64,000 nt of DNA from JAHEKD01 sp965204695 (lineage in GTDB: Bacteria; Pseudomonadota; Gammaproteobacteria; Arenicellales; JAHEKD01). Below the pieces are notes generated by a model. The model saw only the letters and a list, made by a program, of their open reading frames with translations, was not told where the DNA came from and searched no databases. Positions 45,900 to 55,490 of this stretch are shown here, piece by piece; the first letter of the stretch is position 1, and the number at the start of each line of letters is the position of its first letter. The stretch spans positions 992,001 to 1,056,000 of the forward strand of contig OZ242007.1 in the NCBI GenBank assembly GCA_965204695.1, written 5' to 3'. Made by a program: the position numbers and the translations under genes.

Positions 45900-46030
45900 C
45901 CCTCATTCTCGTCATTCCGCAGAGCATGTCTGGTGTTTTTGGACCATAGAGATCTAGTTGAAGCTCGAGTCTGAACATATTTACTCGAATTCATACTCCT
46001 GTCATTCCCGCGTAGGCGGGAATCCAGAGG
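45900..46030. repeat. REP-like repeats including a dRS3-like palindrome
   Basis: ATTCCCGCGTAGGCGGGAAT (46004-46023) is a palindrome; the identical 20-mer occurs inverted at 55444-55463. Flanked by GTCATTCCGC-type fragments from 45915. Confidence 0.6.
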
Positions 46031-46065
46031 AATTTTAAAATACTGCTGTCAAGTTTAATTAGAGA

Positions 46066-46605
46066 TTAATTACTATTTTCATCCAATTCTCTCCAGTCAA
46101 ATTTAACTGGAGTTGCCACCATATTATAGTCAACTTTATACGAATGATCTTTATCTGCCACTGAGCAAATACCCACGAAGTCACGATACTTACCCTGTTC
46201 TCTTAGCGGTGTCCCTGTAACTAAAATCCGCCCGTTACAATGAGGGTAAATACAGGGTGCTTCCAAACTAGAAATTACATAATAATTGCCATCACCTCTC
46301 CCTGCAAATTCACCACCACCAATGTAATACATTTTGTTCTTAGCATTTTTTAAATTAGCACTTGTTATCCTTTTTTCTTTCTCATACGAAGTAACGAATC
46401 TTGCATAAAAGAAACCTAGAAAAATAGCTATCAAAAGTATAAAGATAACTTTCGATATAAAACCGACATCTAATTTTAAAATAAATAAAATAGAGAGAAT
46501 GGAAAGAGCAAAAGTAATCAGTTGTGCTAATGAACTAATCGCGGCTTTTTTATGCCCCTGATCCTCTGGAATTTTAGTATGCGCCAAGTTAAGGACGGGA
46601 TTCAA
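46066..46605 (-). CDS. Membrane protein, probably 5'-truncated by IS66
   Basis: A 179-aa frame with two adjacent transmembrane helices (LITFALSILSILFILKLDVG; KVIFILLIAIFLGFFYARFV) and a cytoplasmic domain with cysteines in APCIYPHCNGRIL. There is no ATG before residue 90; only a TTG near 46605, and the open frame runs upstream into the IS66 left end (stop at 46642-46644). The start and promoter were therefore probably removed by the insertion. No family recognised. Confidence 0.6.
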   Translation of the reverse strand: MNPVLNLAHTKIPEDQGHKKAAISSLAQLITFALSILSILFILKLDVGFISKVIFILLIAIFLGFFYARFVTSYEKEKRITSANLKNAKNKMYYIGGGEFAGRGDGNYYVISSLEAPCIYPHCNGRILVTGTPLREQGKYRDFVGICSVADKDHSYKVDYNMVATPVKFDWRELDENSN

Positions 46606-46654
46606 ATCTGAGTTGTGATCTGCCAGAGTAAGGTTTTCAATTTAGGAAATTCTT

Positions 46655-46993
46655 ATGCTGGCAAAGACGATGACCGATCGCCAACGTTATTGGCTGACAC
46701 ATATTAATGCCGTTGAATATTTTGACGGCAGCATTGCCGACTACGCTCGAACCCACCAATTAAGTATTCGAGATGTCTATAACTGGCGCAGCAAGTTAAC
46801 TAAATTGGGCATATGGCAACCCGCTGATAAAGCACCTGATTTTATTCAAGTTAAACAAACCAATAATGATGAGTCTAGCTCAGTGTCAAGTTGCACGGTC
46901 ACATTTTCGAATGGGAGTCGACTGGAATTGCAAGGTGAGATATCAGAATCAATACTTGGCATTGTCCTTAATCGTATGGAATCATCTCATTGA
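46655..46993 (+). CDS. tnpA: IS66 TnpA-like protein
   Basis: A 112-aa accessory protein of IS66 elements with a helix-turn-helix-like start (RQRYWLTHINAVEYFDGSIA; HQLSIRDVYNWRSKLTKLGI). First gene of the element, in tight succession with tnpB (overlap of stop and TTG start). Confidence 0.85.
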   Translation: MLAKTMTDRQRYWLTHINAVEYFDGSIADYARTHQLSIRDVYNWRSKLTKLGIWQPADKAPDFIQVKQTNNDESSSVSSCTVTFSNGSRLELQGEISESILGIVLNRMESSH

Positions 46994-47346
46994 TTCGACC
47001 ATCTTCGGATTCGGTGATATTTTTGTACCGTCATCCTGTCGATATGCGTATGTCGATTAATGGTCTGGTGGCGATTGTCGAAGGTGAGATGAATCTTGAT
47101 CCGTTTTCGTCAAGGCTGTTTATCTTTTGTAATAACGCACGCACAATTATTAAATTGGTTGGCTGGGATGGTAATGGATTTGTGTTGTTATTGAAACGTA
47201 TTGAGAAAGCCCGGTTTCGCTGGCCGGTAAACTTGCCCTTGGATACGATCCAGTTATCGGCTCAACAGATTAACTGGATTCTGGATGGCTACGATTTAAC
47301 TTTATTACAGGGCCATTCAACCTTACTGCACCACACAGTACTTTAG
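46990..47346 (+). CDS. tnpB: IS66 family protein TnpB (Orf2)
   Basis: A 118-aa protein with the IS66 Orf2 pattern: VIFLYRHPVDMRMSINGLVA, LFIFCNNARTIIKLVGWDGN and GFVLLLKRIEKARFRWP. Starts at TTG 46990, overlapping the end of tnpA. Its function in transposition is not fully known. Confidence 0.9.
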   Translation: MIRPSSDSVIFLYRHPVDMRMSINGLVAIVEGEMNLDPFSSRLFIFCNNARTIIKLVGWDGNGFVLLLKRIEKARFRWPVNLPLDTIQLSAQQINWILDGYDLTLLQGHSTLLHHTVL

Positions 47347-47415
47347 AGATAAAATAGCGTTTAAAGTCCTGTATATACAGGGCTTTCGGGTCATCGCTGT
47401 GGTAAAATTCAGCGC

Positions 47416-48989
47416 ATGAATAATGGCACAGAATCACTACCCAATGACCCTGATCAGCTTAAGGAATTAGTGGCTCAACTACAAGCTCAAGTGACCCATC
47501 AAGCAGGTCAAATCAATCAACTTCTGCAAGCCATTCAGCTAGCAAAACAGCAGCACTTCGGTACCCATTCTGCTAAATACGACATAGACCAGCTCTCGTT
47601 TTTATTCAATGAAGCCGAAGCCTTGGCCGATCATGAATCAAACTTACAAGATGATGAACGTGATTCGTCGGATGACTCATCCAACACGAACGTTAACGGC
47701 CATATACGCCGCAAAGGTAAAGGTGGTCGCAAAAAACTACCGGATCACTTTCCACGTGTTGAAGTGATTCATACACTGGATGAGGTCGATTGCCACTGCG
47801 ATCATTGTCAGAGCCAGCTAGAGGTAATGAGTCAGAAGAGCAGTGAACAGCTTGAATTGATTCCGCTGACAGTCAAAGTGATTCGACATATTAAAAAGAC
47901 CTATCACTGTCCTAACTGCAACAAGGCATTAAAGCGGCAAAACTTCCCCCTCAACCGATTCCCGGCAGTATTGCCAGTCCAGGGACATTAGCCTGTGTGG
48001 CGAATGGCAAATATATTAACGGGGTTCCGCTGTATAGGCAGGAACAAGACTTAAAACGCCACGGCATTCCCATTACCCGTTCAACCTTGGCGTTCTGGAT
48101 GATTAAAGCAGGTTTATTAGTACAACCGCTGATTAATTTGATGAATGATCAGCTATTAAACCACGATATTATAAATATGGATGAGACTCGCTGTCAGGTA
48201 TTGAAAGATCCACAGAGCCAATCATATATGTGGGCCCGACGAGGAGGGGCACCGGATCAAACGATTATCTTATATGACTATGCCCCCACTCGATCTCAGC
48301 AAGTACCTATAGATTTATTAGGGGGTTATGCGGGGTATTTACAAGCAGATGGGTACGATGGCTATAATAAAGTCTGTGATCAAAACCAGATTATTCAATT
48401 AGGTTGTTGGGCACATGTGCGTAATAAATTTGATCAGGCGTTCAAAGCACAAAAGCAACTCAAACTCAAAAAGACCACGTTAACCGCCCAGGCATTAAAC
48501 CGTATTCGGTTGTTATATAAGATCGAGAAACAGGCGAAGACATTAAGCCCTGAACAATGATTGGTACTACGCCAGCAATACGCCATACCGATTCTCAAGG
48601 ATTTACGGAGGAAATGGTTGGATAAGCACCTGATGGTAGTGGCTAAACAATTGGCATTGGGTAAGGCCATGCATTACATGAATAAGCAGTGGCCGAAGTT
48701 AGTGATCTACGCTCAAGATGGTCGATTGAACATTGACAACAATTGTGTCGAGAATTCAATTCGACCCTTTGTCATTGGCCGTAAAAACTCTCTTTTCTCC
48801 GATACGGTATCCGGTACCAAAGCCAGCGCTAATTTATATTCACTGGTTGAGACAGCGAAAGCCAATGGTCTGGAACCGTTTGCCTATTTAAAGCATGTCT
48901 TTACTGAATTACCCAAGGCCACTTGTGTTGAGGATATTGAAGCCTTGTTGCCGTTCAAGCCAGAGGCTGAATTGGAACAGGCAGCATGA
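47416..48989 (+). pseudogene. tnpC: IS66 transposase TnpC, broken by frameshift and stop
   Basis: DDE transposase of IS66 in three pieces. Piece one (47416 to about 47931) has the coiled-coil start and zinc region (CHCDHCQSQL; YHCPNCNKAL). A -1 change in the A-run at 47931-47933 shifts the frame; adding one base restores KLPPQPIPGSIASPGTLACV. Then an in-frame TGA at 48558-48560 replaces a probable CGA. The remainder reaches ENSIRPFVIGRKNSLFSDT and ends normally. With one base added the length is 525 codons, the usual size. Confidence 0.85.
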
Positions 48990-49006
48990 ACACATCGGTC
49001 AGATAA

Positions 49007-49601
49007 ATATGGAAAATATAGAAATTTATAGTATTGCAAGTGACGATGGAATATTTTCGATTAAAGAATTTATTTGTTAAGTTGCGCCTGTCATTCTCAT
49101 TATTTAAATAACCTAATCCAAGTTCGCTACAAGTAATATCGGCATATCTCCACAAAACATTCTTTGTGATGCTTCGCACCAAGCTCTAAACTCAACCTCG
49201 CACATCACCATTCCTCCCAACTACAGATTTGCTTTTAATGGTGTTTCATTGATATTTAGCATCGCTATTTCTTGTCCTTATATTCATAATAATTAGTTTC
49301 ATTTGTATTGTTAAATGCAATTAGTGTTGTTATATTGCCTCTGTACATTACCAACCCCTTATGTACAAATACTTACTTTAACCCCGCGCCCTGCGGGGTT
49401 CTTTATTATGATACTGTCGAGATTTATCACTTGTTAACAATTTCGGATTGATTTTGTATATAATCTACCACAGCACAGCCTTGCGGAATTTTAGCCCAGC
49501 TGTCTTAACAATAAATAGACAAAAGTTACTTTTTCTATCTTCGTCATCTTCATGAATAGCTTGAAGATCACTGACTTCAAATGTTTTAGTAGGTTGAAAT
49601 A
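49007..49601. other. Non-coding region between IS66 and the C25 protease
   Basis: About 600 bp with only short chance frames. It holds the hairpins at 49342-49400 and AT-rich DNA upstream of the protease start. A 23-codon frame at 49009-49080 is probably meaningless. Confidence 0.4.
49380..49407 (+). terminator. Orphan rho-independent terminator
   Basis: AACCCCGC-GCCCT-GCGGGGTT followed by CTTTATT, an 8-bp GC-rich stem. Another inverted repeat, TGTACAT (49342-49348)/ATGTACA (49361-49367), lies just upstream. No gene ends here on the plus strand, so an unannotated small RNA may be what it terminates. Confidence 0.6.
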
Positions 49602-52600
49602 ATGATAGACACATTAGAAAAAAGCTTTAAAGCAGCATGTTTGATGCTACTACTAATAGTAGGACTTATTTCTTCCTCGGCCTATGCACAAAGTATCAGC
49701 ACAGTAATAACACTTGCAGGTTCAATGGATCCGGGTGATGTTGTCAATGTGAGTGTCACAACAACTTGCAATGATCCCAATAACTGTTTGGCTGAAACAG
49801 CCTTCGGCGAAACAGGTCTGATTACTGTAACCGGGCCAGCAACGCCTACGTCTATAAACATATTGCCTGAATTGGGATTTTTTACCAATGGCAGTAGTGT
49901 TACAAGAACTTTTCCCATCACGATCAATGCCGGTGCATCCCAAGGCGATACTATTACCATCAATGCTACTCAGATAGCATTTTGTTTCAGTTTGCCAGGA
50001 GGTGCGGCCAATTGCACAGCCTCGGACAGCACCAGCTTTACTGTTACACCAGTATTACTATCCTCATTTTCTTCACGCAAAAACGGCAAACAACTGAGAT
50101 TGGATTTTTCCACGGAAAGTGAATTATTCAATATTGGTTTTAGACTGTGGGGTTTGGATGGTGTAACGCGGCAATGGTTACCGCTGAAAAAATTTATTCT
50201 ACCAAGCCATAACAGCAACAGTCTAGAAGTACAGGACTATAGCAAAACTATCAAGATACCAAGGCGTTTTGGCCAATTAATAGCTGTGGGTTTATCGAGT
50301 GTGGACAGTGATGGCACCGAACATCATTACGGTCCGTTTGAATTAGGCAAGGCTTATGGCGGGGAGAATAACCTTGAACCTATAGACTGGGAACAGGTTC
50401 GCACAGAGATTGATGAACAGATGTATGAGGCTGGATATACATCGCACCTAAAGCGAGGTTATATCAAGCAGGCATCACTAGTAGAATTACAAGATGCAGA
50501 ACAAGCGATCGAATTTGGCATCAGCCGGGATGGGGTTTATCGAATCACCTCAGAAGAGCTGATTGCACAAGGCATTGATTGGAGTGAGGTAAAACTCAAT
50601 AATATTGCACTGGTTAATGCATTTGGTCAGCCAATCGCAAGATTCGCTAAATCCAGCACAAAACTGGATGGCCATAAGGTATTAGGAAAACAGGGTCAGA
50701 TCGTTTTCTATGGTTCAGCACCTGATCAAACGTCAGGTATTTATACTGGTGAATCGATTTACCGTCTAATAAAAGACCCAGTAGCTGTTCGCAAGGCACA
50801 AAAACAGTTAAAACAAAACCTAGAGCCGACCTTTCCTGACTCTTATCAGGAAACTATTCTTCAGGAAGACAACAGATTATATTTACTGGATAGCCAGGTA
50901 GATGACCCCTGGGTTCATGGGTTAATCTTGAGCCAGACTGGGAAGCCACGTTCTGCTGCTGATCTTTTTGATTTGCCAGATGATGTGCTGGCCGAGGGTA
51001 AGTATTTACACGTACAAAGTGCTCGCACTACTGCTTTGCCTGCCCAAGATGACAATAATGATGGTCAGCAAGATGCAGAATATTTACTCCAGGGAGTCAT
51101 GCTGGACACAGCAAATCAACCTGTTTACTTGAATACCGAATCCGCAGTAGGCAAAGGGAACTGGAATCTGTCATTCCCAATCCCAAGTGATGTAAGTTTA
51201 AATCTTGATAGTTTGTTAGTTGGAGTAATCTTAAGTACAGGCGTGGGCTATGAGTTTGCACAGCTTCATCTGGATAGTCTGGGCTTGTCATATCGGCGAC
51301 CATTTCTAGCCAAACAGGGCGATGACTTTCTGACGTTTGAGCACGATGAAACCGAGCACACTGGTTATCAAGTCACTTTGCCAAAATCGGGTAAGCCTAG
51401 CATATTTGCCAGTGATGGATCGAATCTAGTCAAAATCCAGCTTGAATCGAAAACCACCATAAAAAGTGAAACAGGTGAAAAGCAACACATCATTAAGTTT
51501 CTAAAGCTGGGTGGTGCAGACTTGGCCGCAGATGATGAGCCAATACGCTACTGGGTTACTAATCAGCAAGGTTATCTGAATGTTGATTATGTGAACTTGC
51601 AAAAACTGGCAGATTCACAAATGATGATCGATTCAAATCGATTATATGATTATTTGATCATTGCTCATCCAGCTTTAATGAGTGAATCTTTGCAAAGCTT
51701 TGTTCAGCACAAAAATGCAATAGGGTATAACGTAGGTGTGGTTGATTACCTGGCGATTCAGTCTGCATTCGGTGGCAACCAACCGGGGCCGCATGGTTTA
51801 ATCGCATTTCTTGAGCAATTACGTGAGTCAGATTCATTATTAAAGTACGTATTGCTGGTCGGCGGCAGCACCTATGATCACCGTAATTATTTAGGTACCG
51901 ATGCGGTGACGCTTATTCCAAGTGACTATGCTGCTTCGACATACTCTAATTTCACCGCAACTGATAGCCTTTATGTACAGGATGAGCAAGGTGAATTTTT
52001 TGCGGCGATCGGCCGCTGGCCTGCTAGAACCCAGGAGGAAGTTGCGCATATTGTAAATCAGACCATTCAGTGGGAAACGCAGTCATCACCATCTTCGTCC
52101 ACATTACTAATAGCTGAACATATTGATCCAGCAGAACAAATTGATTTTGCTAAAGCCTTGGATAGCCTGAAATTTCACCTGCCAGATGAGACTGAGATAG
52201 ATGAAGTTTATATTGAGGAAATTATGGTTGACAATCCGGATTTCACGCTCGCACAGGCGATAAATGAAGGCAAAAGCCAAATTCAAACCCATTTAAAAAA
52301 TGGACCTGACTGGGTCTTGTTTAATGGTCATGCCAGCACCCGGCAACTGTCCAATGATAAGTTGTATCATGCCAATGATGTTACTGCTATGACAGCCACT
52401 AATCCCAGCTTCTGGTTGCCTCTGGCATGTTACGTCAGTTACCATGAATCAACCCATACTAATACGCTGGCTCATCAATTAATGTTTACTGGTAATGCGG
52501 TTACCATCACAGGTTCGACTCTACTGTCAGGACATGGTGATAATTTGCAATTGGCCAGAGAGTTGATGAATAACTTATTCGTTGAAGGTGAGGGTATAGG

Positions 52601-52760
52601 TCAGGCAGTAAATAATGCTAAAACCAGCTTGAGTTTACCCGAAGTGAATGTCAATTGGGGTTTATTAGGCGACCCATCTCTACGATCGCCATGGCTACGA
52701 ACGCCGCTAGGCCAGGGCGAATTACCACAGCGTCCTGAACTGGGGGTGGGGAGTAATTAG
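49602..52760 (+). CDS. Secreted gingipain-like cysteine protease (peptidase C25)
   Basis: A 1052-aa exported protein with signal peptide ending near AYA-QS (residue 29). The first ~300 residues are beta-rich. The C25 catalytic domain spans about 640-1010: YDYLIIAHPALM, VLLVGGSTYDHRNYLGTDAV, AAIGRWPARTQEEVAHI, catalytic His910 in LFNGHAST and Cys943 in LPLACYVSYHE. No C-terminal T9SS sorting domain is visible, so export beyond the periplasm would use another route. Gingipain relatives in Gammaproteobacteria are uncommon. No operon partner. Confidence 0.85.
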   Translation: MIDTLEKSFKAACLMLLLIVGLISSSAYAQSISTVITLAGSMDPGDVVNVSVTTTCNDPNNCLAETAFGETGLITVTGPATPTSINILPELGFFTNGSSVTRTFPITINAGASQGDTITINATQIAFCFSLPGGAANCTASDSTSFTVTPVLLSSFSSRKNGKQLRLDFSTESELFNIGFRLWGLDGVTRQWLPLKKFILPSHNSNSLEVQDYSKTIKIPRRFGQLIAVGLSSVDSDGTEHHYGPFELGKAYGGENNLEPIDWEQVRTEIDEQMYEAGYTSHLKRGYIKQASLVELQDAEQAIEFGISRDGVYRITSEELIAQGIDWSEVKLNNIALVNAFGQPIARFAKSSTKLDGHKVLGKQGQIVFYGSAPDQTSGIYTGESIYRLIKDPVAVRKAQKQLKQNLEPTFPDSYQETILQEDNRLYLLDSQVDDPWVHGLILSQTGKPRSAADLFDLPDDVLAEGKYLHVQSARTTALPAQDDNNDGQQDAEYLLQGVMLDTANQPVYLNTESAVGKGNWNLSFPIPSDVSLNLDSLLVGVILSTGVGYEFAQLHLDSLGLSYRRPFLAKQGDDFLTFEHDETEHTGYQVTLPKSGKPSIFASDGSNLVKIQLESKTTIKSETGEKQHIIKFLKLGGADLAADDEPIRYWVTNQQGYLNVDYVNLQKLADSQMMIDSNRLYDYLIIAHPALMSESLQSFVQHKNAIGYNVGVVDYLAIQSAFGGNQPGPHGLIAFLEQLRESDSLLKYVLLVGGSTYDHRNYLGTDAVTLIPSDYAASTYSNFTATDSLYVQDEQGEFFAAIGRWPARTQEEVAHIVNQTIQWETQSSPSSSTLLIAEHIDPAEQIDFAKALDSLKFHLPDETEIDEVYIEEIMVDNPDFTLAQAINEGKSQIQTHLKNGPDWVLFNGHASTRQLSNDKLYHANDVTAMTATNPSFWLPLACYVSYHESTHTNTLAHQLMFTGNAVTITGSTLLSGHGDNLQLARELMNNLFVEGEGIGQAVNNAKTSLSLPEVNVNWGLLGDPSLRSPWLRTPLGQGELPQRPELGVGSN

Positions 52761-52810
52761 TTCCATTTTCGTATGGTGACTCCCACTTCATTTAAACAGA
52801 CTCCCTTAAC

Positions 52811-53304
52811 TTAGCGCTTACGAATTTTATATTCGTTTTTTATTTTTAGTTGTACATAATCACAATGCATTTTGTCTCGATTTAAATTCCGCATGCTTGC
52901 GATCTCATCAGGGCTCGCTATATCTGTGGAACTATTCCTCTTAGATACACTTTTTGTTTTTGTAAAATCCCATAATCCCTTTTTAAATAAACAGGTCGTT
53001 CTTGTATAGGAATTTCAATGACTCCGATTTTAACTCCTTCAAGTTCCAAAGCCCTATAAGAAAACTCAACAGGTTTTTGAGTTTTAGTGTTTACAAATTG
53101 TTGTAGACTCACATCTTCTAGATGTTCATCAATACCAACTAATTTGCTTCTCCCGCCTTTAATTTCTTCTACACCTATCAATATATATGCATCAATTCTT
53201 CTGAATGAGTTAGCAAAAGCCAATATGTCTTTAAGTAGTTCACTTTTTGCTTTTTGATTTACTCCAACAAATGGATATTGTTCTTTCTTAAAATCCAGAC
53301 TCAC
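52811..53304 (-). pseudogene. AlbA_2 (schlafen-like) domain protein, frameshifted
   Basis: Frame with AKSELLKDILAFANSFRRID, AYILIGVEEIKGGRSKLVGI and YLKRDYGILQKQKVYLRG, a typical AlbA_2 putative DNA-binding domain. The frame stops at 52918-52920, but the next frame continues with NSSTDIASPDEIASMRN, the usual sequel to the VYLRRG motif. One base is missing at about 52935; adding it gives 165 codons. The first codon is GTG and open sequence upstream (LHEEEG) lacks an ATG, so the start may also be damaged. Confidence 0.7.
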
Positions 53305-53468
53305 TCCTTCTTCTTCGTGTAGCAGTTGCAGTATTTTCTATGTATTACTGATAATTTTAATATTTTATCAAGATAAATTTGATATGCAGACTAGTTTTCA
53401 ATAATAAATAGAAAATTATTATTGGCCTCCCGGATTTTAGATAAATCAAGTTAAATTCTAAATAAACT

Positions 53469-53515
53469 GGATTCCTGCTCCCCGTCTTCACGGGGACAGG
53501 CTCCTTGGGAATGAC
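53469..53515. repeat. REP-like repeat
   Basis: ATTCCTGCTCCCCGTCTTCACGGGG...GGGAATGAC-type palindrome in the gap between the AlbA_2 relic and betA. Another copy of the dispersed ATTCCCGC family. Confidence 0.45.
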
Positions 53516-53532
53516 GAGCAACAGGTATTGAG

Positions 53533-55221
53533 TTACATCCTAGCAGGCTCTCCACTACGCTGCCGACTTTCCCAATTTTCATCTACCCAATAAGGTGCTT
53601 CTTTGACTTTTAATGGCTCTTTGCCAAGAATAATATCAGCACCTTTTTCACCGACCATGATGGAGGGAGCATTGAGGTTGCCGTTGGGGATGGTTGGGAA
53701 TATGGATGAATCAATAACTCGCAGGTTTTCTGTACCGATCACTTTGCAGTTGGAATCGACTACGGCCATTGGATCATCAGTACTGCCAATTTTGCAAGTG
53801 CACGACGGATGGTAGGCACTTTCGACGCTGTTTCTAACCCATTCATCGATTGCCTCATCTGATGTTATGTCTGCGCCCGGTTGGATTTCATCCCCGCGGT
53901 ATTCGTCCATGGCAGGTTGATTGATGATTTCTCGGGTCAAGCGAATACAGGCACGCCAGTCTTCTATATCTTGTTGTTCTTTTAGATAATTAAATAATAT
54001 TGACGGTTTGTGATTCGGATTATTGGATTTAATTCGCACATGACCACGACTGGCCGGTTTATTGGGGCCGACGTGGACTTGAAAACCGTGTCCATCAAAT
54101 GCAGCGTTACCGTCATAGCGCATGGCTGCCGGTAAAAAGTGATATTGAATGTCAGGCCACTTGACTCCGGCTTTAGAACGAATAAAAGCACAAGACTCAA
54201 AATGATTCGTCGCACCCAAGCCAGTTTTAAACAATATCCAGCGAGTGCCGATCAAACCTTTGCTGATTAAATCCAGCTTGCCATTCAGTGAAATTGGCTG
54301 AGTGCAGCGAAACTGAAAATAGACTTCCAGATGGTCTTGCAGGTTTTTACCGACACCGGGTAACTCATGAATTAATTCAACGCCGGCATTTTCCAATACT
54401 GATTTTGGACCGATACCGGAGAGCTGTAATAATTGAGGTGAACCAATCGAGCCGGCAGAGAGGATCACTTCTTTGTTAGCCAATATCTTTTCTGCTTTCC
54501 CGCCCTTTTGAATTTCAATTCCAATTGCCTTTTTACCATCCATTAACACTCTGGAAGTCATAGTGTTACTCATTACCTCCAGGTTGGAACGATTCATAAT
54601 AGGACGTAAGTATTCACGTGCTGTCGAGGAACGCACACCGTCTTTGACCGTCATGTGCATTGGGCCAAAACCTTCTTGCTGATAACCGTTGTAATCTTTG
54701 GTTTCGGGGTAGCCCGCTTCTTTACCTGCTTCTATGAAAGCTCGATAAAGCGGATTCAAACTCATGTTATTACCGTTGCAGGTACCTATGGGACCGCTAC
54801 CACCGCGGTAATCATCTTCACCATGCATCCAGGTTTCAGCTCGCTTGAAATAAGGTAGGCAATCTTGATAACCCCAACCTTGAGCACCCTGTTCAACCCA
54901 TTGCTCATAATCACAAGCGTGACCACGTACATACACCATGCCGTTTATCGACGAGGAACCTCCCAATGCTTTACCGCGTGGGCAATGCATTACCCGATTA
55001 TTGGCATGAGGTTCGGGTTCGGTATCGAAATACCAGTTGAAACGTTTCATGTTCATCGGGAATGACAACGCTGTCGGCATTTGCACAAAGATATGTTTAT
55101 CGCTGCCACCGGCTTCGATTAATAAGACACGATTGTTCTTGTCTTCGCTTAAACGGTTTGCTAACACGCAACCGGCTGAACCGGCACCGACAATGATGTA
55201 GTCGTAGGTATTGTTATTCAA
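53533..55221 (-). CDS. betA: Choline dehydrogenase
   Basis: A 562-aa GMC-family FAD oxidoreductase oxidising choline to betaine aldehyde. FAD motif YIIVGAGSAGCVLANRLSED (residues 8-27), PRGKALGGSSSINGMVYVRG and the catalytic-site segment SAYHPSCTCKIG. The C-terminal motif reads VIDSSIFPTIPNGNLNAPSI. I start at TTG 55221, with AGGA 9 bp upstream; no ATG lies near the N-terminus. It follows betB on the same strand, separated by a repeat-filled gap of about 270 bp. Confidence 0.93.
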   Translation of the reverse strand: MNNNTYDYIIVGAGSAGCVLANRLSEDKNNRVLLIEAGGSDKHIFVQMPTALSFPMNMKRFNWYFDTEPEPHANNRVMHCPRGKALGGSSSINGMVYVRGHACDYEQWVEQGAQGWGYQDCLPYFKRAETWMHGEDDYRGGSGPIGTCNGNNMSLNPLYRAFIEAGKEAGYPETKDYNGYQQEGFGPMHMTVKDGVRSSTAREYLRPIMNRSNLEVMSNTMTSRVLMDGKKAIGIEIQKGGKAEKILANKEVILSAGSIGSPQLLQLSGIGPKSVLENAGVELIHELPGVGKNLQDHLEVYFQFRCTQPISLNGKLDLISKGLIGTRWILFKTGLGATNHFESCAFIRSKAGVKWPDIQYHFLPAAMRYDGNAAFDGHGFQVHVGPNKPASRGHVRIKSNNPNHKPSILFNYLKEQQDIEDWRACIRLTREIINQPAMDEYRGDEIQPGADITSDEAIDEWVRNSVESAYHPSCTCKIGSTDDPMAVVDSNCKVIGTENLRVIDSSIFPTIPNGNLNAPSIMVGEKGADIILGKEPLKVKEAPYWVDENWESRQRSGEPARM

Positions 55222-55251
55222 TTTAAGAAATCCTGCATAATTTTTCAAATC

Positions 55252-55470
55252 CCGTCATGCCGGACTCGATCCGGCATCCAGTAGCATATCTAATTACTCT
55301 GTAGCTTAATAGGCCAAGCCACTGCAAAATGTACTCTGAAATGGGTAATGAAATATAGAGCTGGCCTGGAAGGCCCGTTACAGCATTCGCCTGAAAAACA
55401 GCATCGGTTTGAGATGCACTCGTTTTCATATAGAAGCCATTGGATTCCCGCCTACGCGGGAATGACGATG
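55252..55470. repeat. Cluster of REP-like palindromes in the betB-betA gap
   Basis: GCCGGACTCGATCCGGC (55259-55275) and ATTCCCGCCTACGCGGGAAT (55444-55463) lie between betB and betA. The latter is an exact inverted match to 46004-46023. Such repeats inside an operon can stabilise the upstream mRNA. Confidence 0.6.
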
Positions 55471-55490
55471 GTGTAGTCATTCGATGAACC

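Larger units (their letters stand above)
46616..49006 (+). mobile_element. IS66-family insertion sequence (decayed)
   Basis: Three genes in the order typical of IS66: tnpA, tnpB, tnpC. Candidate ends are ATCTGCCAGA (46618-46627) and its imperfect inverted partner TCGGTCAGAT (48995-49004), matching 8 of 10. I see no 8-bp target duplication. The transposase gene is broken, so the copy is dead unless helped in trans. Confidence 0.75.

Noticed and set aside
48955..49182. 75-codon minus-strand frame across the IS66 right end
   Set aside because: Crosses the transposon boundary and overlaps tnpC antisense; no family match.
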